A stretch of 64,000 nucleotides of DNA from CAZWRV01 sp964636325 (GTDB lineage: Bacteria; Verrucomicrobiota; Lentisphaeria; Victivallales; GWF2-50-93), in assembly GCA_964636325.1 (NCBI GenBank), contig CAZWRV010000019.1, forward strand, positions 14,436 to 78,435, read 5' to 3'. Position 1 is the stretch's first letter; each line of letters opens with the position of its first letter. The translations under genes and the position numbers were made by a program. This document shows, piece by piece, positions 25,097-35,100 of this stretch. Under the pieces are notes generated by a model. That model ran no database searches and was not told the DNA's origin. It saw only the letters and a program-made list of their open reading frames with translations.

Positions 25097-25891
25097 ATGC
25101 ATACGAAAACATGTCGGCGCCTGGCAGGTCATCCAAAGGGCTTTACCCTTATAGAGTTACTCGTCGTCATCGCGATAATCGCGATACTCTGCGCGATGCT
25201 GCTGCCCGGACTGAGGAAGGCAAGGGACGCCGCAAAGCAGAAGGACTGCTCATCGAAGCAGAGGCAGATACTGATTGCAGGAGTCGCCTACGGCAACGAC
25301 TTCGACGGCTACCTTATGCCGAATGCAGGAGGTTCAGGCGATTACTGGGGGCAGATCATTGTCACTGACGCTTGGGGCGTTCCGACTCCGAAGGGCATGG
25401 GTATTCTGATGGGCAACAACTACCTGCCAATGTCCTGCGGAGCTGTCCTCTGGTGCACCGGATTCGAGGTGGACAATGCCGCCGCCGACGCCAGCAGGTA
25501 TACCGGCTTCATAGAAAGGCAGAACAAAGGTTTTTTTGGCCCATCCGGCCTGAACGACTACACATGGTCGCCGTATTCGTTCAGTGTGAGCGCTCGTTAT
25601 GGAGGGCCTGCATGCGCCAGGCTTGGCGACAAGTATCTGAATAATTATCCATGCCTGATTTCGTGCACGGGTTTCGCATACATGGCATATGCCTACCGAA
25701 ATGCATATCCAGGTTATTGCGGTGGAAAACCGCACGGGTTAAGCGGCTGTAACTTCGGCTTCGTGGACGGACGTGTCCAATTTTATACGATGAAGTGGAT
25801 TCTGTACAATTCCGGCGGGAGGTTCTGGGGGAATCTCACCCGTGAAACAGAGCCATGGTATTGGAGAAGCGGCAAGTTCAACGAGATGTGA
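25097..25891 (+). CDS. pseudopilin-like protein with H-X9-DG type C-terminus
   Basis: The 264-residue product reads HPKGFTLIELLVVIAIIAIL after a short basic leader, the prepilin peptidase site and transmembrane helix of type IV pilin-like proteins. The C-terminal domain ends with CNFGFVDGRVQFYTMK, the DG motif typical of the expanded pseudopilins in this phylum. The start at 25097 has GGAGG five bases before it; the open frame upstream to 25007 covers the decamer array and is rejected. It lies between the TIM-barrel protein and the second giant protein and may act in secretion or display of these enzymes. Confidence 0.8.
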   Translation: MHTKTCRRLAGHPKGFTLIELLVVIAIIAILCAMLLPGLRKARDAAKQKDCSSKQRQILIAGVAYGNDFDGYLMPNAGGSGDYWGQIIVTDAWGVPTPKGMGILMGNNYLPMSCGAVLWCTGFEVDNAAADASRYTGFIERQNKGFFGPSGLNDYTWSPYSFSVSARYGGPACARLGDKYLNNYPCLISCTGFAYMAYAYRNAYPGYCGGKPHGLSGCNFGFVDGRVQFYTMKWILYNSGGRFWGNLTRETEPWYWRSGKFNEM

Positions 25892-25893
25892 TT

Positions 25894-25921
25894 TCAGACG
25901 ACTGCGGCCGAGCGCAGGCGA
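25894..25921. repeat. decamer array C (10-bp period)
   Basis: Units TCAGACGA at 25894, GCGGCCGA at 25904 and GCAGGCGA at 25914 keep a 10-bp phase. The array lies directly after the pseudopilin stop and 32 bases before the ATG of the second giant protein. Confidence 0.65.
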
Positions 25922-25952
25922 ATGTTTCAGTAAATTATTTTGGAGGTAAAAG

Positions 25953-28900
25953 ATGTTCAAAGGCGTCCTTAAGGCGATGTCGGCGGCGGGATTTGTTTCG
26001 GCGGTCTATCTGGCGCTGGCCGGAGGGACGGCGCTGGGGCTTCAGTATCCGGCCGAGAAAATCCCGGTTCTGAACGTTCCGAAGATGAAGGCGCCGCCTA
26101 AGATTGACGGAGTGATTGATCCGGCGGAATGGAAGGATTCGGCGCGGGTCATGGGCGTTGTCTCAACTTCGAGCCTGGCCTACAAGGATCGTCCGGTGTC
26201 TTTCAATGTCGCATGGGACGACGAGCATCTCTACATCGCCGCGGTCAGCGACATTCTCCCCGGGCACCGGCTGTATAAAAGCCGCCGCGACCGCTTCACC
26301 ACGGGCGTGGTCTTCGACGACAGCTACGAGTTCGGCATCTTCATGCACGACCGCAACAAGCTGCCGGAGGAGGTGAGCAGCTTCCAGAAGATCATCATCA
26401 ATGCGCTTGGCGCCGGCGAATACATGAAGATATACCCCTCGATCGGGCAGAACATGTACAACTGGCAGCCGGATCCGCAGATCGCCAACCGCATCTACGA
26501 GGAGAACGGCAAGCAGTGGTGGGCGCTGGAGGTGGCATTCAGCCTCTCCGACCTGCAGATGCCGGTCAAGAACAAGGCGGGAGACAAGGTGGACATGCTG
26601 CTTGCGGCGGACCTCAAGAACCCGGGATGGCAGTGGCTCGACTTCCCCAGCGCCTCCGGTCATCTCGAACACTACGGATTCACCAAGATGGTCCTGACCG
26701 AGAAGGAGCCCTATGTGCAGATCGAGCAGTTCAGCGGCCTGCACGACGAGAAGATCGATCTCAGGAGCGTCGTCCACAACCCCGGCTCCAAGCCGGTGAC
26801 GGTCGAGGCGTCGGTCCAGGCGAACTACAATCCGCCGCCCAAGAGCGAGGAGAAGGCGCGGCAGTTCCTGGACGTCAAGAAGACGCTTGAGATTCCCGCG
26901 GGCGGCTCGGCCCGTTTCGACGTGGCCGAGGCGTTTCCGGGATTGAAATACGATAGGACGGAATGGGGCGGGGTTGTCAACGTCAGCAACCTCAAGCTAT
27001 CTTTCTGCCGTGCGAATGCCGAAGACGCTCCGACGGTCTACAGCTACCATTGCGATTTCTCCGGAACCGACAAGAGCTATCTGACGGCGACTCCGCGGAC
27101 AACTCCATTCGACTGCGGCGTCACGTTCAACCCGGCGAGCAACCAGATGAGCATCTTCGGCGACACGCTGGACGCCCGGATTCCGCAGGGCAGCCAGCCC
27201 GCCAAGCTCAAATACGTTGTCAGCCGCGACGGAAAGCCCATCCAGGATGGATTCATAGACCTCTTCGTCAATTTGAAGTATGAGGGTCTGGTGCCGCTCA
27301 CGGATCCGCAGCCTGGAAAGTACCAAGTCACGCTCTCCCTGGTGGACAAGGACGGCAAGGTTCTTGTCAGCCGCGACGACATTTCTTTCGAGAAGAAGGA
27401 CGAGGCCAAAGTCTTCGCCCACTGGTGGAACAACAAGATCGGCGATCCCGAGAAGGTGCTCAAGCCGTTCGAGCCGATCAGGGTGGACGGGGACAAGGCT
27501 GCGGTCACCCGCCGCATTTACACTCTCGACGGGCTCGGCCTGCCGCGCCAGATCGAATCCAATGGCGGCAACGTCCTCTCCGCGCCGGCACGGATCGTGG
27601 TGAAGGTCGCCGGAAAGGAACACGTGGTGCCGACCGACGGCACGGTGACATACAAAGACAAGAAAGACTGGCGCACGGAATTCACGGGCAAGGCCTCGGT
27701 GGCCGGCATCGCCTTCACCGTCAATGGCTGGATGGAGCAGGACGGCCTCGTGAACCTAGACCTCACCTACGCGCCCGCTGCTGCGGCAGCCCCCGGTTCG
27801 GTTGCGACGGCAGCCCCTGCCGTCGCATTGGAAGACCTCCGCGTCGAATGGCCTGTGGACGGTTCCGAAGGCAGTTGGATGCAGTGCATCGGGGGCGTCG
27901 GCGGCAACTACGCGCCGCGGACGATCGGCATGGTGCCGGAAGGCGAAGGCCAGGTGTGGGACTCGCTCAAGGACATCGGCAAGGCCGGTTCCAAGATGCT
28001 CCTCGGCAACTGGGAGAACAACCTCTGGGTCGGCAACGACCGGCGCGGACTGTGCTGGTTCGGCGACAGCGACCAGGGATGGGTTCCGGACGACAAGACT
28101 CCGGCCCACAGCCTTTTCCGCGACGGGAAGGCGGTGGTCATCCGCAACCACATCGTCAATCTTCCGGCCGGCGCGCCCGCCTTCAAGCTTGATGCGCCGC
28201 GCACCATCAACCTCCAGTACAACGCCACCCCGTTCCGCCATCTCGCAAAGGGCTGGCGCCTCACACAGGTCTCTGCGTGCAACGGATTCTCGTCAAAGGA
28301 CTGGAAATTCGACGAGGACGACAAGAAGGACTATTTCACCATTTTGAGCATGCCTTCGAAGGATCCGGCCAAGTGGCCTTATTATCTGGAGAAATACAAG
28401 AAGATCGCCGATTCCAAGGCGCGCCCCGGCGGCTTCTTCAGCATCGGGCCCCGCCTCGGAATGCACCTCAACAACCAGATCGCTCTGCGCGGCTACGACA
28501 GAAAGACCCGCGAGCCCGGGCTCTACGAATACTTCGCCGCCGACTGGGACACCGAATTCGACGGCGAATCTCTCAACAAGACCTACCGCGACTACATGCT
28601 CTACCTCATGAACATGCACGTGCGCGACGGCGGCTTGGCGCACTACTACTTCGACATCAGCTTCACCCGTTCGACGTCGGCGCTAGCGGCAGGCTTCGGC
28701 TACCGTCTCCCCGACGGGCGCGTCCAGCCCGCCAGCATGGACGGCCCGCTTCGCGAGTGGTACAAGCGCGTCTGGGCGCTGATGCAGGAATACGATTTCT
28801 ATCCCGGCGGAGTCTCCGGCCACGCGACTCATTCAATACCGTTGCGCGCGATGCCCTGGACGGACAGCATGCTCGACGCGGAATATCCGATCAAGGATGC

Positions 28901-29885
28901 GGTTACGGTCTACACCAAGGACAGCATGATCGCCATGTCCGTGCCTCACAACTTCGGAGTCAAAATTGACCACCACGGCCACATGGATCCGCGCTGGCCC
29001 ACGATGTTCGACGCAGGCATGGGCGGCGGCGGCGGACAGTTCAACACCCCGGCCTTCCGCCATTTCGGAATCGCCGCGGACGACGTGGAGTTCCTCGGCT
29101 TCTGGCGAAACGGTGAAATCATAAAGCCCGCCGACAAGGGGGTGCTGGTCTCCGCCTGGAAGCGCCCCGGCAAGCTGATGCTGCAAGTTTTCAACTACGG
29201 GCTCGATCCAGAAGGGCAGGAGAAGACCCGCTCCGGGAAGATGAAGCTCGATCTGAAGGCTCTTGGCGTTCCTCCGGGAATCCAGCCCGGCCAGGTCCGT
29301 GTCCGCGAGGCCGTGGTCGATCAGGAAAACCGCGTCTCGGAGCGGAGCGCAATATTCGCCTGGTACCAGCATCTTCTTGAACAGCCGCGCTGGCCGAAGG
29401 ATCAGGCGCCGCGGATCAGGCCGGCGCTCAATCCCAGCATCAACACCGACGGCTGGATCGATGACGTGCATGTCTATTACCATGACTGCCGCTTCCTTGA
29501 AATCACCTGGGACGACGCTCCGCTCAAACGGGATGCCGTAGCCGATGCCGTCGGCTTTGACAATGTCGAGAGCGCCCTCAACTGGGGCTTCAGCCGTGCC
29601 GCGTCCGCGGACGCCGACGTGAAGAGCGCCTCGGAGGGGGTCGCCGTCAAGGCCTGGAAGCAGCCGGGCACTGCGATGCTCCTTGTCAAAAACACGTCGG
29701 CAGATGGCAAGCCGCTTGACGCCGCGCTCGCTGCCGACCTCGACAAACTTGGCGTAAAGGTGCAAAAGCTCTGGAATTCATATACCCAGTGCCTGGGCGG
29801 AGAACTCGACCCGGTCACAGGAGCTATAACCGTAAAAGGACTTAAGCCCGGCGAGCAGCGCCTGGTTTTCATAGACACGTTCTGA
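25953..29885 (+). CDS. giant secreted glycoside-hydrolase-like protein (GH123/DUF6067-like)
   Basis: The 1310-residue protein has a signal peptide (MSAAGFVSAVYLALAGGTAL), a CBM9-like N-terminal domain (APPKIDGVIDPAEWKDSARV, FNVAWDDEHLYIAAV), beta domains, the shared motif GLCWFGDSDQGW near residue 697, and a barrel-like region with GLAHYYFDISFTRSTSA near residue 893. It is a paralogue of the 15761 product, with which it shares domain order and the YYFD and PDGR(V/I)QP segments. The last 300 residues are an additional beta module. GGAGG lies six bases before the ATG. The exact reaction is unknown; a role in depolymerising a complex glycan is inferred from paralogues and context. Confidence 0.7.
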   Translation: MFKGVLKAMSAAGFVSAVYLALAGGTALGLQYPAEKIPVLNVPKMKAPPKIDGVIDPAEWKDSARVMGVVSTSSLAYKDRPVSFNVAWDDEHLYIAAVSDILPGHRLYKSRRDRFTTGVVFDDSYEFGIFMHDRNKLPEEVSSFQKIIINALGAGEYMKIYPSIGQNMYNWQPDPQIANRIYEENGKQWWALEVAFSLSDLQMPVKNKAGDKVDMLLAADLKNPGWQWLDFPSASGHLEHYGFTKMVLTEKEPYVQIEQFSGLHDEKIDLRSVVHNPGSKPVTVEASVQANYNPPPKSEEKARQFLDVKKTLEIPAGGSARFDVAEAFPGLKYDRTEWGGVVNVSNLKLSFCRANAEDAPTVYSYHCDFSGTDKSYLTATPRTTPFDCGVTFNPASNQMSIFGDTLDARIPQGSQPAKLKYVVSRDGKPIQDGFIDLFVNLKYEGLVPLTDPQPGKYQVTLSLVDKDGKVLVSRDDISFEKKDEAKVFAHWWNNKIGDPEKVLKPFEPIRVDGDKAAVTRRIYTLDGLGLPRQIESNGGNVLSAPARIVVKVAGKEHVVPTDGTVTYKDKKDWRTEFTGKASVAGIAFTVNGWMEQDGLVNLDLTYAPAAAAAPGSVATAAPAVALEDLRVEWPVDGSEGSWMQCIGGVGGNYAPRTIGMVPEGEGQVWDSLKDIGKAGSKMLLGNWENNLWVGNDRRGLCWFGDSDQGWVPDDKTPAHSLFRDGKAVVIRNHIVNLPAGAPAFKLDAPRTINLQYNATPFRHLAKGWRLTQVSACNGFSSKDWKFDEDDKKDYFTILSMPSKDPAKWPYYLEKYKKIADSKARPGGFFSIGPRLGMHLNNQIALRGYDRKTREPGLYEYFAADWDTEFDGESLNKTYRDYMLYLMNMHVRDGGLAHYYFDISFTRSTSALAAGFGYRLPDGRVQPASMDGPLREWYKRVWALMQEYDFYPGGVSGHATHSIPLRAMPWTDSMLDAEYPIKDAVTVYTKDSMIAMSVPHNFGVKIDHHGHMDPRWPTMFDAGMGGGGGQFNTPAFRHFGIAADDVEFLGFWRNGEIIKPADKGVLVSAWKRPGKLMLQVFNYGLDPEGQEKTRSGKMKLDLKALGVPPGIQPGQVRVREAVVDQENRVSERSAIFAWYQHLLEQPRWPKDQAPRIRPALNPSINTDGWIDDVHVYYHDCRFLEITWDDAPLKRDAVADAVGFDNVESALNWGFSRAASADADVKSASEGVAVKAWKQPGTAMLLVKNTSADGKPLDAALAADLDKLGVKVQKLWNSYTQCLGGELDPVTGAITVKGLKPGEQRLVFIDTF

Positions 29886-29896
29886 AAACCAAAAAT

Positions 29897-29930
29897 GCGA
29901 CTGCGGCCGGCCGCAGTCGCGTGCTATCAA
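29897..29930. repeat. decamer array D (10-bp period) with a 24-bp perfect palindrome
   Basis: Units GCGGCCGG at 29903 and GCAGTCGC at 29913, with a weaker GCTATCAA at 29923, keep the 10-bp phase. Positions 29897-29920 form a perfect palindrome centred between 29908 and 29909. It lies between the giant protein stop and the iron-sulfur protein start. Confidence 0.75.
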
Positions 29931-29948
29931 AACAGATATAGGAGGAGT

Positions 29949-31013
29949 ATGATTCGCAACGGGAAAATCACGGCATCCGACATCAAGCGTCACGCGCTGG
30001 AGATCGGAGCGGATATTGTCGGCATCGGCAACATAGAACGTTGGAAGGGCAGCCCCCGCCAGATGGACCCCCTGCAGATCATGCCCGAGTGCAGGTCAGT
30101 TATCGTCTGCGGCTTCCGCGTGATGCGCGGCAGCCTCCGCGGAGTCGAGGAAGGGACGATGTTCAGCAACTACGCCGCGATGGGCTACGGCGGCGTCACA
30201 TACATACGCATGCCTCCGGTGATGTGGGGCCTTGCGGGATTCATCGAGGATGCCGGCTACGAGGCGATGCCGCTGGGTCAGATCGACTGCTGGCGCTCCT
30301 ACGACGATGCCGGAAAAGTCTGGGACGGCTTCAGCCGTCCGGTGGCCGAGGGCAGGGCGGCCCCCGACGTTTCGCCCCACACCCGCGTCGCGGCATATCT
30401 CGCCGGGCTCGGCGAATTCGGCTGGAGCAAGGTCTTCCTCAATCCGAAATACGGACCGCGCGTCCGCTACGGCCTCGTGCTGACCGAGCTAGAGCTCGAA
30501 CCCGATCCGATCTACAGCGGGCCGAAACTATGCAACAAGTGCATGGCCTGCGCCAGGGAATGCCCCGCCAGGGCCATAACAAGCGATCCGAACAATTCTG
30601 AAGGTATAACTTTCGCCGACGGCTCCAGGATCGAGTGGGGAAAGTTCGACGCCGTCCGATGCTGCAACTGCTTCAGCGGCGGCGAGATACCTGAAGACCA
30701 GGAGAGCATCAAGCCGGAAGACGCCTATTCGAACTGGCTCGGAATGAAGTCGGTGCGAGGTTCGCACGGCCCCTTCTACAGGAAGCCGGCGCCCGTCTAC
30801 TACACAGGCCAGGCCGTCTGCGGAGGGAAGGGATGCGTCCGCGCATGCATGATGAGCCTTGAGGCGCGCGGAGCGGTCGAAAACACTTTCCACCAGAAGT
30901 TCCGCCGCCGCAAGCCCTGGGCGATAGACTGGTCCAAGCCGGCACCTGCGATAGAGCATCCCGTCAAGTCATTCGCCGCCCAGGCTGAAAAGCCGAAAGA
31001 CGACGTCTCATGA
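29949..31013 (+). CDS. QueG-like / reductive-dehalogenase-like iron-sulfur protein
   Basis: The 354-residue cytosolic protein opens with HALEIGADIVGIGNIERW, like the N-terminus of epoxyqueuosine reductase and reductive dehalogenases. LCNKCMACARECPARAI (about residue 193 on) is a classical C-x2-C-x2-C-x3-C-P ferredoxin cluster. A second Cys set lies in VRCCNCFSGG and VCGGKGCVRACM. QueG relatives bind cobalamin next to two 4Fe-4S clusters, but whether this one does is not visible. AGGAGG sits just before the ATG; the longer frame to 29895 runs through decamer array D. It overlaps the next gene by 4 bases (ATGA), so the two products likely cooperate. Confidence 0.7.
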   Translation: MIRNGKITASDIKRHALEIGADIVGIGNIERWKGSPRQMDPLQIMPECRSVIVCGFRVMRGSLRGVEEGTMFSNYAAMGYGGVTYIRMPPVMWGLAGFIEDAGYEAMPLGQIDCWRSYDDAGKVWDGFSRPVAEGRAAPDVSPHTRVAAYLAGLGEFGWSKVFLNPKYGPRVRYGLVLTELELEPDPIYSGPKLCNKCMACARECPARAITSDPNNSEGITFADGSRIEWGKFDAVRCCNCFSGGEIPEDQESIKPEDAYSNWLGMKSVRGSHGPFYRKPAPVYYTGQAVCGGKGCVRACMMSLEARGAVENTFHQKFRRRKPWAIDWSKPAPAIEHPVKSFAAQAEKPKDDVS

Positions 31014-32065
31014 AGTTCTCCATCGGCTACCAGCTTCCCGGAGAAGGCGGAGAACGTTTTTCGGATGTGGTCCGGGAATATTCTCCACAGATCGCCGAAG
31101 TCTATTTCCCCTGGGCGGACCAGCCGAGCGGCCGCGCGGCTTTGAATGTCCGGCGCGGTTATGTCGACTGGAAGGCGCAGGAGGAAATGGAGGCCGAGCT
31201 CCGCGAAATCTGCGGGATGGGTGTCCGGCTGAACCTGCTTTTCAACGCCAGCTGCTACGGAGGACGCGCCATCAGCGAGCATCTCGAGCACCAGGTGGCG
31301 TCGGTGATCGAACATCTCTCTGAGATACTGGGGCGTCTGGACGGAGTGACCACGGCTTCGCTGGCCGTGGCCAACACTATGAAACGGCATTTCCCGGACG
31401 TGAAGGTCCGGGCATCCGTCAACATGCGGATCGGGACTGTGCATGCCATGGAATATGTAGGGCACCTCTTCGACGAATACTGCGTGCAGCGCGAGATGAA
31501 CCGCGACATCGAGAAAATCCGCGAACTTCGCAGATGGGCCGACGCAAACGGAAAGGGAATCAGCATCCTGGCGAACAGCGGCTGCCTGAGGCATTGCAGC
31601 GGCCAGACATTCCACGACAACCTGGTGGCGCACGAACAGGAGGTGGACGAGACGCGCAACACCTCGGGCTGGTCGCCGATACTGTGCCGGCATGTCGTCG
31701 GCGCAGCGGGCGGAAGACACCATGTCCTGCGGGCGACCTGGATCCGGCCGGAGGACATCGGCCGTTATGAAGGTGTAATTGATCTGGTGAAACTCGCGAC
31801 AAGGATGCACGAGCGGCCGCGGATGGTCGTCGCAGCATACGCCAACCGACGGTTCCACGGCAATCTGCTCAACCTCTTTGAGCCAAGCCATACTGCCGCA
31901 TTCGACGGTTGCTGGATTGACAACGACGCGTTTCCCACCGACTGGTTCGAGCATACCTCGGAGTGTGTCCGTCGAGACGGTGAATGCGCCCGTTGCAATG
32001 AAATACTGAAAACGGTGCTGAAGGAGTCTGGCCCGGAGGAGTATATCTTCATCGAAAAGTTCTGA
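31010..32065 (+). CDS. U32-peptidase-family-like protein with Cys cluster
   Basis: The 351-residue protein resembles the U32 (YdcP/UbiU-like) superfamily: an alpha/beta barrel with NLLFNASCYG, VRASVNMRIG, and the segment ISILANSGCLRHCSGQTFHD near residue 185. Further Cys residues occur at ILCRH and in ECVRRDGECARC. UbiU and UbiV hold a 4Fe-4S cluster and act in oxygen-independent hydroxylation, so a redox or radical role is more likely than proteolysis. The start overlaps the iron-sulfur gene (ATGA). No signal peptide is present. In the operon it is the only cytosolic neighbour of the QueG-like protein. Confidence 0.65.
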   Translation: MKFSIGYQLPGEGGERFSDVVREYSPQIAEVYFPWADQPSGRAALNVRRGYVDWKAQEEMEAELREICGMGVRLNLLFNASCYGGRAISEHLEHQVASVIEHLSEILGRLDGVTTASLAVANTMKRHFPDVKVRASVNMRIGTVHAMEYVGHLFDEYCVQREMNRDIEKIRELRRWADANGKGISILANSGCLRHCSGQTFHDNLVAHEQEVDETRNTSGWSPILCRHVVGAAGGRHHVLRATWIRPEDIGRYEGVIDLVKLATRMHERPRMVVAAYANRRFHGNLLNLFEPSHTAAFDGCWIDNDAFPTDWFEHTSECVRRDGECARCNEILKTVLKESGPEEYIFIEKF

Positions 32066-32077
32066 ATAAAAATGACT

Positions 32078-32115
32078 GCGGTCGATTGCGGCCGTTCGCG
32101 GTCGGCTGCGACCGG
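32078..32115. repeat. decamer array E (10-bp period)
   Basis: Four units, GCGGTCGA at 32078, GCGGCCGT at 32088, GCGGTCGG at 32098 and GCGACCGG at 32108, are exactly 10 bp apart. The last unit runs into the ribosome-binding site (GGGAG) of the next gene, so the array must be part of its 5' leader if transcription comes from upstream. Confidence 0.8.
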
Positions 32116-32123
32116 GAGTGTAA

Positions 32124-35100
32124 ATGAAAAAAATCTTTAAAACCGCCGTTCTGTCGGGGGCGGCGCTAGCCGCATGCTTCGTAGTTCAAGCTGAAGAGAA
32201 GCTTTCTGACGACGACATCCGCTGGCGCGAAAAGATCGGATTCAACCCGCAGGTGCACGCCTCGGTTGAGAATTCCTCCGACGCGGAAGTTTTCGCCCGG
32301 GCTCCGTATGCGTATTATCCTTACTCAAACGAGCTTGAAGTGGTGTTTGATCTTGCCGCGGCCGTCAAACTCCTGCCGGCGGACTCGCCGAAGCCTTCGG
32401 GAGGTCTGAACTCCGTGGAAGTTATGGTCTTTCCCGTCGTAATTACCCAGGAAGAATTCGCGGAGTTTGCGCACTTTTACGCGCCGAATCCCAAGGTACC
32501 GCCCGATCTGGACAAGCCAGTTGCTTGCGGCAAGATCCCGCTCGATGGCAAGGGCCGCGGCCATGGCATCTTCAAAATACCGGATATGCCGGACGGCAAC
32601 TACCGGGTCGTGTATGAATATGGCGGCGCAAGGCTCACGGCATCAAGAACTTTCAGAAGGTCTCATTTCGAATGGGAGCGCTGCAGATATGGAACCGAGC
32701 ACAAGGTTTACGCCCCGTTCACGCCGGTCGCGGTGGACGGAAACAAAGTGTCCGTCGCCGACCGGACATACGCGATCAACTCCTTCGGGCTTTTCGACAG
32801 CGTGATCAGCAAGGGCCGGGAACTGCTCGCAGAGCCAATGAAGCTTGTCGCCGAAAAGACGGACGGTTCGCGCATCGCTTGGAAGGCCGGGAAGATAAGC
32901 GGCAAGGCGGTTTATGCGGATCTCGCGGAATTCAAATGTTCCACGGAATCGGAGATAGGTACGCTGCAATCTGAAGTTTCGATCGAGGAGGACGGCTGTG
33001 CGAAAATCGCAATGACGCTGACACCTGTCACCCGACACCAGACACCTATCCGCCGAGCCTGGCTCGAGATCGCTCTCAAGGAAACGGAAGCGCCTCTCTG
33101 CCACATGGTCGGCATGAACTCGATGCGGCACAACTATGCGGGGAATGTCCCTCGCGGCGGGAAGATAACCTGGCTCAACCAGCCTTGGCGCCCGGCGCGC
33201 TTCGAGGTTCAGCCATTCGAAGGCGAGACACCCGCCTCATATCAGGTATGGGAGGCGAACAACCAGATGCACTGGGGGGGCGAGAGATGGAATTTCGCGC
33301 CTTATGTCTGGCTGGGCGCGGAGGAGCGCGGGCTGGCCTGGTTCGGCGATGACATCGGCGGATACAGCACCGACGGCAAAACTTCGCTGCAGCGGCTCTT
33401 TATCGAGCCGGGCAAAGTGGTTCTGCGGGTCGAATTTATCCAGCAGCCTGTCACGCTGGAATCTCCACGCCGCTTTGTTTTCGGCCTGCAGGCGAGCCCG
33501 ACGAAACCGATGCGTCCTGACTGGCGCGGCTACAGCGTCCCCGGCGGCGGCGGAATGTCGGTCGTGGTCTGGGGCGGCTTCAACTGCGCGGACAAGGTTC
33601 CGGCCAACAAGGACTGGACGATCGTGGATAAAGTGATGGAAGGCCGCAAGACGGGCAAGCCCGACTTTGCGTGGTTCGCGGAATACGCGAAGACGCACAA
33701 GACGATTTCCGGCAGCGGCGGCGCGAAGGCCGGGCGCCTGCATGAGATAACGCTCGAAGAGGCGAAGGCCAACGGCCAGCCATGGCTCACCGCCCTGAAC
33801 CATTTCGTCGCCAGGGAGGCGGGCGCACAGGCCGGCGTCGGCACCACCGTCTATTACGAGGAGCATCAGACAAGCGGAAACTATCCGGACGTTGCGGAGT
33901 TCATGGACGAATGGAGCGACTCCAGTTTCGCCCGTTACCGTTACTTCGACTATCCGAAGACGTGGGGGCCGGAATGCCGCAGCGCCAATCCGGAGAGCTA
34001 CCGCGACTTCGCAGTCTTCTACGCCAACGAATGGATGAAACGCGGAGTCGGCATCTATTACGACAACACTTATCCGATGGTGGACAGGAATCCGGAGCAT
34101 TTCCGTGGACGTGGAATAACATGGTCAAGCAGCATCTGGGGGCACCGCGACTATTACAAGCGCGTCTGGAAGCGGAGCCGGGAACTGATGGAGTCGGGTG
34201 CATCCCCGCTACCGCTGCACACAGTCGGCCATGTCACAAACTGCCAGGTTCTGCCTTACACCACGTGGTGGGATGCGACGCTCGGGGTAGAATCTCCCGG
34301 CCAGTGGCAGCCGGACAAGATGCCGTCAGCCGAGGAGATGAGGAAATGCATTGAGGAATGGTCCTTCGTAATTCTTCCGGGTCCTAACAAGGATACGCCC
34401 GGCCAGGCACTGCCGTATCCTCCCGACTACCTGCGCGCGATGGAGATGGGCCGGATGGCGGGGCTGATCCCGCACTACAGGCACCTTCTGCGGAGCGAGG
34501 ATGCGGTAGGCGGCCTCGGGATAAGCTTTGGAGCGACCGACCAGGGCAGGGAGCCGGAACTGCGCGAGCACCGCCTCCTCTCCGACGCCGCGATGGGCAT
34601 CGTCCATGAGATCCGCGGCGGTGCAAGCGGCTACGAGCATCCTAAGATAGGAGGGCTTCGTCGCTCAATCAATGACTTCGGATATGGAAAGCCCGGAGTC
34701 AAAGTATACAACTACTGGGATGAGGATCCTTTTGCGGCCAAAATAATAGGGCTCGGCAATCCAAAAGTGAAATGGCTTGCAATGACCCGCGACGGCGCGC
34801 CGTTCGGCATGATACTACTTCAAAGCTACAGTCCCGAGGCGTCAAGCACTTCGCTGATCTTCCCCGAGGGGAAAATATTCATCGACGCGGAAACCCGTGA
34901 AACGTTCCAGGCCGGAGCGGACGGGAGTGTGGAGATAAAGCTGCCCGCCGACTACGGGACAAGGCTCTTCTATGTGCTCAGGAACGAAGGGGCGCCGAAG
35001 CTCCTGTCTAAAAGCGCAGATACGCTTCTTCTTGACGACTTTGAACTCGGCCTCGGTTTCAACCTTGCTGTCCACGGCAAGGGCTTTGACGTCGTAAAGG

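Noticed and set aside
29897..29920. Restriction-modification or recombination core site
   Set aside because: The palindrome is explained by two in-phase decamers; no integrase or methylase is nearby.
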